Position numbers and translations under genes: made by a program. The notes below the pieces were generated by a model, which saw only the letters and a list, made by a program, of their open reading frames with translations, made no database searches and was not told the origin of the DNA. A stretch of DNA of 5,001 nucleotides from Thermoflexales bacterium. Its GTDB lineage: Bacteria; Chloroflexota; Anaerolineae; S140-20. Below, piece after piece: positions 1 through 4,967 of this stretch (the stretch's first letter is position 1; each line of letters opens with the position of its first letter). The stretch lies in the NCBI GenBank assembly GCA_015484715.1, contig WFUY01000091.1, positions 1-5,001 of the forward strand, in the 5' to 3' direction.

Positions 1-840
1 AACGAGGGGCCTACCTGCGGTTCGGTGCAGTGGCCGCCCGCCCTCTACGAGGCCGCCTTCTCGGTGGGCGCGACGGACAGCGCCGGACAGATCGCCTCCT
101 TCAGCAGCCGGGGGCCGGTGACGGTGGACGGGAGCAACCGCCCCAAGCCCGACCTCAGTGCGCCGGGGGTGGACATCCGCTCCAGCGTGCCCAAGGACAG
201 CTACCAGGGCGGATGGAGTGGGACTTCGATGGCCGGCCCCCACGTGGCCGGGGCCGTCGCCCTGCTCTGGTCGGCCAGCCCCGACCTGCGGGGCCACGTG
301 ACGGAGACGGAGCGCCTCCTGCGGGAGACGGCCCGCCCGGTGGTGGACACCACCTGCGGCGGCGACGCCGACGGCCATCCCAACAACGTCTACGGCTGGG
401 GGATCGTGGACGCTTGGGCCGCGGTCCGGGCGGTCGCGCCCGCCCTGGCCCTGCGCCTCACCGCCCGGCCGGCCTGGGTCCGACCGGGGCGTTCGCTCAC
501 CTACACCTTCGCCGTGACCAACACCACCGCCCTCACCCAGACCGGCTTGGTGTTGACGGACCGGCTTCCCCTCTCCGTCACCCTGGCCGCCGCTGCCCCG
601 CCGGCATCCCAGGGAGGTGGGGTGGTCACCTGGACCTGGCCTTCCCTGGCCCCCCGATCGGCGGTGAGCGCCGCGCTGGTCGTCACCGTCGGCCCGGCGG
701 CGCCGGGGACGCAGATCGTCAACGGGGCCTACGGGGTCAGGAGCACGACGGTCACCGAGACCATCACCGGGACGCCCGTCGGCGTCCTCGTCCCCTGGCC
801 TGTCTACCTGCCTGTCGTCCTGCGCCCACCGGCCCGCTGA
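1..840 (+). CDS. Subtilisin-family (S8) secreted serine protease, C-terminal part (5' end outside window)
   Basis: The reading frame is open from base 1, so this is a partial gene with 279 codons visible. It begins at NEGPTCG, whose first Asn matches the oxyanion-hole Asn of subtilisins (family knowledge). FSVGATDS and FSSRGPV follow, then the catalytic-Ser block GTSMAGPHVAG with Ser at visible residue 76. The catalytic Asp and His would lie upstream of the window. The catalytic domain closes near residue 145 with NNVYGWGIVDAWAAV. Residues about 151-250 form a Thr/Val-rich beta domain of DUF11-like character (TYTFAVTNT, LTDRLP), common in exported surface proteins. The protein ends in a hydrophobic segment with YLPVVLR at residues 269-275, four residues before the stop. 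It resembles bacillopeptidase F-like subtilases and is probably exported to degrade extracellular protein. The GTG at base 25 is internal, not a start. An 8-bp tandem repeat begins over the stop codon. The S8 call is very secure; substrate and anchoring are unknown. Confidence 0.96.
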   Translation, partial: NEGPTCGSVQWPPALYEAAFSVGATDSAGQIASFSSRGPVTVDGSNRPKPDLSAPGVDIRSSVPKDSYQGGWSGTSMAGPHVAGAVALLWSASPDLRGHVTETERLLRETARPVVDTTCGGDADGHPNNVYGWGIVDAWAAVRAVAPALALRLTARPAWVRPGRSLTYTFAVTNTTALTQTGLVLTDRLPLSVTLAAAAPPASQGGGVVTWTWPSLAPRSAVSAALVVTVGPAAPGTQIVNGAYGVRSTTVTETITGTPVGVLVPWPVYLPVVLRPPAR

Positions 841-872
841 CCCGCCGACCCGCTGACCCGTTGACTCGCTGA
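833..872. repeat. 8-bp tandem repeat (CCCGCTGA), five units
   Basis: Five consecutive octamers are visible: CCCGCTGA, CCCGCCGA, CCCGCTGA, CCCGTTGA and CTCGCTGA. The array then decays into CCCATCCA and CCCATCGC up to about base 888. The first unit contains the TGA stop of the protease gene. Because the unit is 8 bp, its TGA copies fall in all three + frames (838, 854, 862, 870), so the array blocks read-through in every frame. No terminator hairpin is seen in this gap. Function is unknown. Confidence 0.85.
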
Positions 873-897
873 CCCATCCACCCATCGCCCTGTCGCT

Positions 898-1737
898 ATG
901 CATCCATCAATCCCTCAACTGACCATCCGTGTTCCCACTTCTTCGGGATCCCCCACCGCCCCCCTGGCGGCCATCATCAGTGCCGGGGGGCCGCCCGACG
1001 ATCCGCTGACGGCCTACACGGGCGTTGCCCGCAAGGCGCTGATCCCCCTCCTCGGTCGTCCGATGGTCCTCTACGTGGCCCAGGCGCTGGCCGAGTCGGC
1101 CCGGGTAGCCCACCTCATCATCGTGGGGCTGGAGCCGGAGGAAGGGCCGGCCTTCCCCCTGCCGGTGACCTACCTGCCCGACCGGGGGTCGCTCTTGGAC
1201 AACCTCCTGGCCGGCGTCGCGGTCCTGCAGCGGCTCTATCCGGGCGCGGAGCGGGTCCTCTTCGCCGCGGCCGACATCCCCCTCATCACCGGCGAGATCG
1301 TCCGAGAGACGGTGGACCTCTCCCTGGCCTCCGGGGCCGACGCCTGCTACACCATCGTGCCGCGCCCGGTGATGGAGCGGCGCTTCCCCGACGCCCGCCG
1401 CAGCTACGTCCGGCTGCGCGAGGGGGAGTTCGCCGGTGGGGACCTCCATCTGTTCAACCCGGCGATCCTCCATCGGCGTCCGGCCCTCCTGCAGGCCCTG
1501 ATGGGAGCCCGCAAGAGCGTTCTCCGGCAGGCCCGCATCATCGGCCTGGGGGTCTTGATCCGCTACCTCTTCCGCCGCCTGAGCCTGCCCGAGGGGGAGC
1601 GCCGGGCCCGGCAGATCCTGGGGGGGCTGCCGGTGCGCTTCCTCGTCAGCCGCCACGCCGAACTGGCGATGGACGTGGACAAGCCCCACCAGTTGGACCT
1701 GGTCCGGGCGGAGTTGGCACGGCAGAGGTCCGCCTAG
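898..1737 (+). CDS. MobA-like nucleotidyltransferase (NTP_transf_3 type), substrate unknown
   Basis: This 279-residue protein has the Rossmann-like layout of small nucleotidyltransferases. Residues 23-31 (LAAIISAGG) form strand 1 and the nucleotide-binding loop. K46 in RKALIPLLGRPM matches the conserved loop Lys. AADIPLI has D126, the expected metal-binding Asp. Near the C-terminus AMDVDKPHQLDLVR (D259/D261) matches the usual DVDTPEDL end of MobA/CofC-like enzymes. The canonical GxGTRM signature is replaced by SAGGPPDDPLTAYTGVARK. Such enzymes transfer an NMP to a phosphorylated acceptor; the acceptor here (molybdopterin, sugar phosphate or other) cannot be read from sequence. The ATG at 898 is effectively forced: an in-frame TGA lies at 862 and no ATG, GTG or TTG occurs before strand 1. 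No Shine-Dalgarno precedes it, and the first ~20 residues look unconserved. It lies 57 bases after the protease, with possible co-transcription. No MoCo genes are nearby. The fold call is good; the specific function is open. Confidence 0.8.
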   Translation: MHPSIPQLTIRVPTSSGSPTAPLAAIISAGGPPDDPLTAYTGVARKALIPLLGRPMVLYVAQALAESARVAHLIIVGLEPEEGPAFPLPVTYLPDRGSLLDNLLAGVAVLQRLYPGAERVLFAAADIPLITGEIVRETVDLSLASGADACYTIVPRPVMERRFPDARRSYVRLREGEFAGGDLHLFNPAILHRRPALLQALMGARKSVLRQARIIGLGVLIRYLFRRLSLPEGERRARQILGGLPVRFLVSRHAELAMDVDKPHQLDLVRAELARQRSA

Positions 1738-1748
1738 GGCTTATCCAG

Positions 1749-1910
1749 GCTCGAGCAGCACCCAGATTCCCGAGGTCTCCGTGAGGCGATCTCCCCCTTG
1801 GGATGCCTGCAAAAAGGGGAGCATGTTGCCTCTCAGGGCCGCTTTCCAGACCTCAGGAATCTCCGAGGTCAAAGCGTTGAGGAGCCTCGGAGGTCCGCTT
1901 CTGCTTGAGC
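1749..1910. other. Nested inverted-repeat element, potential three-way-junction structure
   Basis: Three sets of complementary arms nest in this non-coding stretch. The outer arms are 1749-1758 (GCTCGAGCAG) and 1901-1910 (CTGCTTGAGC), 10 pairs including one G-T. A second pair is 1764-1778 (AGATTCCCGAGGTCT) with 1848-1862 (AGACCTCAGGAATCT), 14 of 15 complementary. Inside it, 1783-1787 pairs with 1828-1832 and 1791-1796 (CTCCCC) with 1816-1821 (GGGGAG). A third hairpin pairs 1861-1868 (CTCCGAGG) with 1885-1892 (CCTCGGAG), with TCAA/TTGA inside; it shares bases 1861-1862 with the second pair. The layout is a closing stem with two branched arms. It may be a structured RNA, a small non-autonomous mobile element, or a transcription boundary. 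Its right arm overlaps the -35 box of the promoter. I do not recognise a named family. Confidence 0.55.
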
Positions 1911-1933
1911 AGGACCACAGAATGTGGTAGAAT
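1905..1933 (+). promoter_or_regulatory. Sigma-70-type promoter with extended -10, upstream of the cvpA-like gene
   Basis: The -35 box TTGAGC (1905-1910) and the -10 box TAGAAT (1928-1933) are separated by exactly 17 bases. TG at 1925-1926 gives an extended -10 (TGGTAGAAT). Transcription would begin near 1940, leaving a leader of roughly 170 bases that contains the 14-bp array. The next gene on this strand starts at 2110. The fit to consensus is good; activity is inferred. Confidence 0.65.
1914..1928. promoter_or_regulatory. Palindrome within promoter spacer, possible operator
   Basis: ACCACA (1914-1919) and TGTGGT (1923-1928) are perfect 6-base inverted repeats around GAA. The palindrome lies almost wholly between the -35 and -10 boxes and reaches the first base of the -10. 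This is where a repressor or spacer-binding regulator could act. A 15-base palindrome can arise by chance, so this stays tentative. Confidence 0.3.
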
Positions 1934-1972
1934 ACACCCAGCAGCACCAATTTCACACGTCACGCCTCATCC

Positions 1973-2052
1973 TTTCACGCCTTACGTTTCACGCCTTACG
2001 TTTCACGCCTTACGTTTCACGCCTTACGTTTCACGCCTTACGTTTCACGCCT
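1973..2052. repeat. 14-bp tandem repeat (TTTCACGCCTTACG), five full units plus a partial
   Basis: Five perfect copies start at 1973, 1987, 2001, 2015 and 2029. A 10-base partial copy at 2043-2052 ends the array. Each unit is two related heptamers, TTTCACG and CCTTACG (pattern YYTYACG). Degenerate heptamers (TTTCACA, CGTCACG, CCTCATC) precede the array from 1951. It sits between the promoter at 1905-1933 and the RBS of the cvpA-like gene, so it would be transcribed as leader RNA. The unit has no internal palindrome and lacks CRISPR-type spacers. Confidence 0.95.
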
Positions 2053-2097
2053 CCCGCATCCCCCTTCCCGTTCCGGCGGGCAAGGAGCCCTGCTGCT

Positions 2098-2103
2098 GGA
2101 GAG
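2098..2103 (+). promoter_or_regulatory. Ribosome binding site deciding the start at 2110
   Basis: GGAGAG ends six bases before the ATG at 2110. The frame stays open upstream to 1924, but that extension only translates the 14-bp repeat array and has no conserved content, so this RBS fixes the start at 2110. Confidence 0.75.
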
Positions 2104-2109
2104 AACGCG

Positions 2110-2634
2110 ATGATCAGTGAAAGCCTGGCGATGGACATTTTGCTGGCCTTCGGGCTGGTGGTCGGGCTGATCATTGGGGCCCGAAGGCGCACGGTGACCC
2201 AGTTCTTCGTCCTTATTGGGGTGATCTTTGCGATCATCGTCGCCTCCGGTTTCTACCGGCTGATGGGGAACACCCTGATCCAGGGACTGGGCGAGATCGG
2301 CTTTCCCATCACCTGGCGCTCGGCCTACCCTTTTTCCTTTCTGGCGTTGACGCTGGCTGCTTACATTCTGGCCGAGGCGGTGATCCGGGCCTACATGCCC
2401 GGTGGGGCCATTCGTTCCCTCTGGGTGCTGGATAACCTCATCGGCGCGGGGCTGGGCGCGATGTGGGCAGCTCTGTGGCTGGGCGTTCTGGTGGGCACCT
2501 TCCAGTACGTGCTGGCTTACCAGGGAGCCTCTCTGCTGCCCTTCATCGCCCGCCTCTTCCGCCTGCTGGTACTCTTTGTGCTACGTTTCTTCTATCCTCA
2601 GGGTTTGCCGCCCATCTTCGACCCGCTGGTATGA
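2110..2634 (+). CDS. CvpA-family-like integral membrane protein
   Basis: The product is 174 residues from the ATG chosen by its RBS. Four hydrophobic helices are visible, at about residues 9-24, 31-48, 72-92 and 110-135. An amphipathic, Arg-containing helix follows near 142-160. Two features match CvpA (colicin V production protein, Pfam CvpA): the opening DILLAFGLVVGLIIGARRR, where helix 1 is followed by an Arg cluster, and the stretch LDNLIGAGLGAMWAAL at the start of helix 4. CvpA proteins are inner-membrane proteins of about 160-200 residues linked to colicin V export and to envelope and purine-related phenotypes in Proteobacteria; their biochemical role is unsettled. No bacteriocin gene is visible here. 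It has its own promoter and repeat-bearing leader. It reads somewhat less GC-rich than its neighbours. An unrelated small membrane protein remains possible. Confidence 0.68.
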   Translation: MISESLAMDILLAFGLVVGLIIGARRRTVTQFFVLIGVIFAIIVASGFYRLMGNTLIQGLGEIGFPITWRSAYPFSFLALTLAAYILAEAVIRAYMPGGAIRSLWVLDNLIGAGLGAMWAALWLGVLVGTFQYVLAYQGASLLPFIARLFRLLVLFVLRFFYPQGLPPIFDPLV

Positions 2635-2730
2635 GAACCGGCGCTTGATCGCTCCTGCCAGGTGGGCTCTTCCTAACGTCTAGGCGAGGGGTCTGGGCGA
2701 AGAGGCCTGCCTGTCCGGGACATTGTCCAA

Positions 2731-2814
2731 GGCCCCAGGATGCTCCCCTGGGCCAGCCCCCAGGAAGCAGTGCGTGGAGACAGCCCCGATGGGAGGCGGG
2801 CTGGCGCCCCCATC
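2731..2814 (+). promoter_or_regulatory. Structured leader upstream of acs: alternative hairpins plus an RBS-proximal hairpin
   Basis: The 208-base gap before acs contains CCCAGG (2734-2739), CCTGGG (2747-2752) and CCCAGG (2759-2764). The middle copy can pair with either neighbour, giving two mutually exclusive hairpins; the left one extends to 8 pairs with a bulged C (2731-2754). Farther on, GATGGG-A-GGCG (2788-2798) pairs with CGCC-CCCATC (2805-2814) around loop GGCTGG: ten pairs with one bulged A, ending 13 bases before the RBS. This suggests leader control of acs, but matches no riboswitch class I know. No convincing promoter is seen in the gap. Confidence 0.4.
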
Positions 2815-2827
2815 CACAGCCACGTCG

Positions 2828-2837
2828 AAGGAGGAGG
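2828..2837 (+). promoter_or_regulatory. Strong ribosome binding site for acs
   Basis: AAGGAGGAGG is nearly ideal anti-16S complementarity and ends five bases before the ATG at 2843. The frame extends upstream to a TTG at 2723, but those 40 codons lie in the hairpin-rich leader and have no acetyl-CoA synthetase content. The RBS therefore decides the start. Confidence 0.9.
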
Positions 2838-2842
2838 TTCTG

Positions 2843-4738
2843 ATGGCAAATCTGCACGGCGAGGTGTACTATCCGCCTGAGGAGGTCGTAGCCCGGGCCC
2901 ACGTCCAGGATTGGGAGAAGCTCCTGGAGGAGGCCGCCGCGGACCCCGTCGCCTTCTGGGAGGCGCGGGCCAAGGAGTTGGTGGATTGGTTCGAGCCCTG
3001 GGAGCGGGCCTTCGACGACTCCAATGCGCCCTTCTACAAGTGGTTCATCGGGGCCAAGACGAACATCGTCCACAATGCCCTGGACCGGCACATCACCACC
3101 TGGCGGCGCAACAAGCTGGCCTACATCTGGGAGGGAGAGGATGGCACGCGGCGCACGATGAGCTACTACCGTCTCTGGCGGGAGGTGAACCGCTTCGCCG
3201 CCATCCTCAAGAGCATGGGCGTGGAGAAGGGAGATCGGGTGACGATCTACATGGGGCGGCTGCCCGAACTCCCCATCGCTATGCTGGCCACGGCCAAGAT
3301 CGGCGCCATCCACTCGGTCGTCTACGGTGGTTTCAGCGTCGAGGCCCTGGCCGAGCGGATCGAGGATGCCCAGTCCCGCGTCCTCATCACCGCCGATGGC
3401 GGCTTTATGCGGGGCAAGATCGTCCCCCTCAAGGAGATTGCCGATGAGGCGGTCCGGCGCAGCCCCGTCGTGGAGCATATGGTCGTCGTCCGCCGCACAG
3501 GCCACGAGGTCAATATGGAGGTGGGTCGCGACTACTGGTACCACGAACTCTGCCAGCTCCCGGTGGCCAACGGCACCGTGGAGACGGAGGTGATGGATGC
3601 CGAGGATCCCCTCTTCATCCTCTACACCTCCGGGACGACGGGCAAGCCCAAGGGGGTGCTCCACACCCACGGAGGCTACCAGGTGGGCATCGCCACGACG
3701 CTCAAGTACGCCTTCGACCTGAAGGATGAAGACCGATGGTGGTGCGCTGCCGACCCCGGCTGGATCACCGGCCACTCCTACATCGTCTACGGGCCGCTGA
3801 TCCTGGGGGCCACGTCCTTCATCTACGAGGGAGCACCCAACTACCCCTACCCAGACCGCTGGTGGCGGATGATTGAGGAATACGGTATCACCATCCTGTA
3901 CACCGCGCCGACGGCCATCCGGGGGCTGATGCGCTTCGGCAACGCTTGGGTGAACCGGCACGACCTCTCCAGCCTGCGCCTGCTGGGAACCGTGGGCGAG
4001 CCCATCAACCCCGAGGCCTGGCGCTGGTACTACGAGGTCGTCGGAAAGGAGCGTTGCCCCATCATTGACACCTGGTGGCAGACGGAGACAGGCCACTTTA
4101 TGATCACCCCGTTGCCGGTCACGCCGCTCAAGCCCGGTTCGGCCACCAAGCCCTTCCCCGGCATCCTGGCCGAGGTGGTGGACGAAGAGGGGAACCCGGT
4201 GGAGCCGGGCGTGGAGGGCAACCTGGTGATCAAGCACGCCTGGCCGGGGATGCTCCGCACCATCTACGGCGATCCGGAGCGCTACAAGGAGCAGTACTGG
4301 TCCAAGTATGCCAAGCAGGGCTACTACCTCACCGGCGACTCGGCCCGCAAGGACGAAGACGGCTACTTCTGGATCATCGGTCGGGTGGACGATGTGATCA
4401 AGGTGGCCGGTTACCGCTTGGGCACGGCCGAGATCGAATCGGCCCTGGTCAGCCATCCCGCCGTCTCCGAGGCGGCGGCCATCGGCGTCCCCGATGAACT
4501 CAAGGGGAACGTCATCCACACCTTCGTCATCCTGCGGGAGGGCTTCACGCCTTCGCCGGAACTGGAGGAGGAGTTAAAGCAGCACGTGCGCCACGAGATG
4601 GGTCCCATCGCCGTCCCGGCCAAGATCAACTTCGTCGAGAGCCTGCCCAAGACCCGCTCGGGCAAGATCATGCGGCGTGTCCTCAAAGCCCGCACCCTGG
4701 GGCTGCCCGAGGGCGACCTGAGCACGCTGGAGGACTAA
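2843..4738 (+). CDS. acs: Acetyl-CoA synthetase (AMP-forming, EC 6.2.1.1)
   Basis: Acs converts acetate, ATP and CoA to acetyl-CoA, AMP and PPi through an acetyl-adenylate, in the cytoplasm, for acetate scavenging. The 631 residues are close to the usual ~650. The N-terminal ACAS domain shows [13 protein letters not shown] and NALDRH. The P-loop is [11 protein letters not shown] at 261-271. GWITGHSY has T309; I308 takes the place usually held by Val (V310 in Salmonella Acs). [10 protein letters not shown] follows, then TWWQTETG at 410-417. W412 matches the Trp that closes the acetate pocket and limits the acyl chain to two carbons (family knowledge). The C-terminal domain carries [17 protein letters not shown] and [12 protein letters not shown]. 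It ends with [11 protein letters not shown], where K608 is the catalytic Lys that Gcn5-type acetyltransferases modify in other bacteria. All key residues are intact. The gene has its own structured leader and strong RBS, and a terminator-like hairpin follows 11 bases after the stop. Confidence 0.98.
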   Translation: MANLHGEVYYPPEEVVARAHVQDWEKLLEEAAADPVAFWEARAKELVDWFEPWERAFDDSNAPFYKWFIGAKTNIVHNALDRHITTWRRNKLAYIWEGEDGTRRTMSYYRLWREVNRFAAILKSMGVEKGDRVTIYMGRLPELPIAMLATAKIGAIHSVVYGGFSVEALAERIEDAQSRVLITADGGFMRGKIVPLKEIADEAVRRSPVVEHMVVVRRTGHEVNMEVGRDYWYHELCQLPVANGTVETEVMDAEDPLFILYTSGTTGKPKGVLHTHGGYQVGIATTLKYAFDLKDEDRWWCAADPGWITGHSYIVYGPLILGATSFIYEGAPNYPYPDRWWRMIEEYGITILYTAPTAIRGLMRFGNAWVNRHDLSSLRLLGTVGEPINPEAWRWYYEVVGKERCPIIDTWWQTETGHFMITPLPVTPLKPGSATKPFPGILAEVVDEEGNPVEPGVEGNLVIKHAWPGMLRTIYGDPERYKEQYWSKYAKQGYYLTGDSARKDEDGYFWIIGRVDDVIKVAGYRLGTAEIESALVSHPAVSEAAAIGVPDELKGNVIHTFVILREGFTPSPELEEELKQHVRHEMGPIAVPAKINFVESLPKTRSGKIMRRVLKARTLGLPEGDLSTLED

Positions 4739-4749
4739 GAGGACGTATC

Positions 4750-4787
4750 GCCCCCTTCCTCCTCTGCGCCGGGAGGGGGAAGGGGGC
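4750..4787 (+). terminator. Long GC-rich hairpin after acs, probable terminator
   Basis: Bases 4750-4765 (GCCCCCTTCCTCCTCT) pair with 4772-4787 (GGAGGGGGAAGGGGGC) in 16 consecutive pairs, two of them G-U, around loop GCGCCG. It begins 11 bases after the acs stop codon. No T run follows (the next bases are AACCGGCCCAATT), so it is not a classic intrinsic terminator. It could still end transcription in a GC-rich organism or protect the acs mRNA 3' end. Confidence 0.6.
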
Positions 4788-4808
4788 AACCGGCCCAATT
4801 AGTCGGGT

Positions 4809-4848
4809 GGTCGGATGGTCGCTTGGTCGCTTGGTCGCTTGGTCCACG
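4809..4848. repeat. 8-bp tandem repeat (GGTCGCTT)
   Basis: Five octamers run GGTCGGAT, three perfect GGTCGCTT copies (4817, 4825, 4833) and GGTCCACG. A degenerate unit, GTCGGGT, precedes them at 4802. This is the first of three distinct arrays in the gap after acs. Confidence 0.88.
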
Positions 4849-4873
4849 GTCCTCAGTCCTCAGTCCTCAGTCC
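4849..4873. repeat. 7-bp tandem repeat (GTCCTCA)
   Basis: Three perfect GTCCTCA copies start at 4849, 4856 and 4863, followed by a GTCC partial at 4870-4873. It directly abuts the octamer array: the last octamer, GGTCCACG, begins with GGTCC, resembling a junction of the two units. Confidence 0.85.
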
Positions 4874-4881
4874 GCTGCTAA

Positions 4882-4927
4882 GCCGCTAGCCGCTATGCCG
4901 CTATGCCACCAGCCGCTACGCCGCTTG
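4882..4927. repeat. 7/8-bp tandem repeat (GCCGCTAT)
   Basis: The units are GCCGCTA (4882), GCCGCTAT (4889), GCCGCTAT (4897), the divergent GCCACCA (4905), GCCGCTAC (4912) and GCCGCTTG (4920). Unit length alternates between 7 and 8 bases. This third array ends 11 bases before the -35 box of the downstream promoter. Confidence 0.8.
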
Positions 4928-4938
4928 GCCCCTGCCCC

Positions 4939-4967
4939 TTGCGCCGGGGGCGGGATGATGCTACAAT
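4939..4967 (+). promoter_or_regulatory. Sigma-70-type promoter with extended -10, for a gene beyond the right edge
   Basis: TTGCGC (4939-4944) and TACAAT (4962-4967) are separated by exactly 17 bases, and TG at 4959-4960 gives an extended -10. The architecture is the same as at 1905-1933. Transcription would start near 4974. The early transcript has a small CGGC-ATC-GCCG inverted repeat (4971-4981). No start codon with an RBS appears before the window ends, so the driven gene lies outside. Confidence 0.68.

Noticed and set aside
30..872. 280-codon + frame overlapping the protease
   Set aside because: An Arg/Gly/Pro-rich out-of-frame shadow of the subtilase; it only ends later because the repeat-derived TGA in its frame is at 870.
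907..1689. 260-codon open frame on the - strand opposite the nucleotidyltransferase
   Set aside because: The composition (Gly, Gln, His, Asp, Arg rich) is typical of an antisense shadow of a high-GC gene, and the + strand frame carries conserved motifs.
1741..1956. 71-codon open frame on the - strand spanning the inverted-repeat element, possible GTG start at 1956 with a weak GAGG upstream
   Set aside because: Its bases are largely accounted for by the inverted repeats, no domain is recognised, and it would run against the promoter at 1905-1933. It is not wholly excluded: a remnant coding fragment inside a mobile element remains possible.
1973..2052. CRISPR array
   Set aside because: The 14-bp units are directly adjacent, with no spacers, and no cas genes are present.
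1924..2109. N-terminal extension of the cvpA-like frame
   Set aside because: It only translates the 14-bp tandem array, and a good RBS precedes the ATG at 2110.
2110..2634. Colicin or bacteriocin production locus, suggested by the CvpA-like gene
   Set aside because: No precursor peptide, ABC exporter or immunity gene is visible. CvpA family names reflect the first phenotype found, not a general role.
2645..2679. Promoter before acs (TTGATC followed by TCCTAA/TAACGT)
   Set aside because: The spacing is off (about 20-23 bases) and the -10 match is poor.
2723..2842. Upstream TTG start for acs
   Set aside because: The 40 extra codons match nothing in the Acs N-terminus and lie in hairpin-forming leader DNA. 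AAGGAGGAGG points to the ATG at 2843.
2543..4519. 658-codon open frame on the - strand opposite acs
   Set aside because: It is the antisense shadow of a clear acs gene in GC-biased codon usage, with no recognisable motifs or RBS, and it runs on into the 3' end of the cvpA-like gene.
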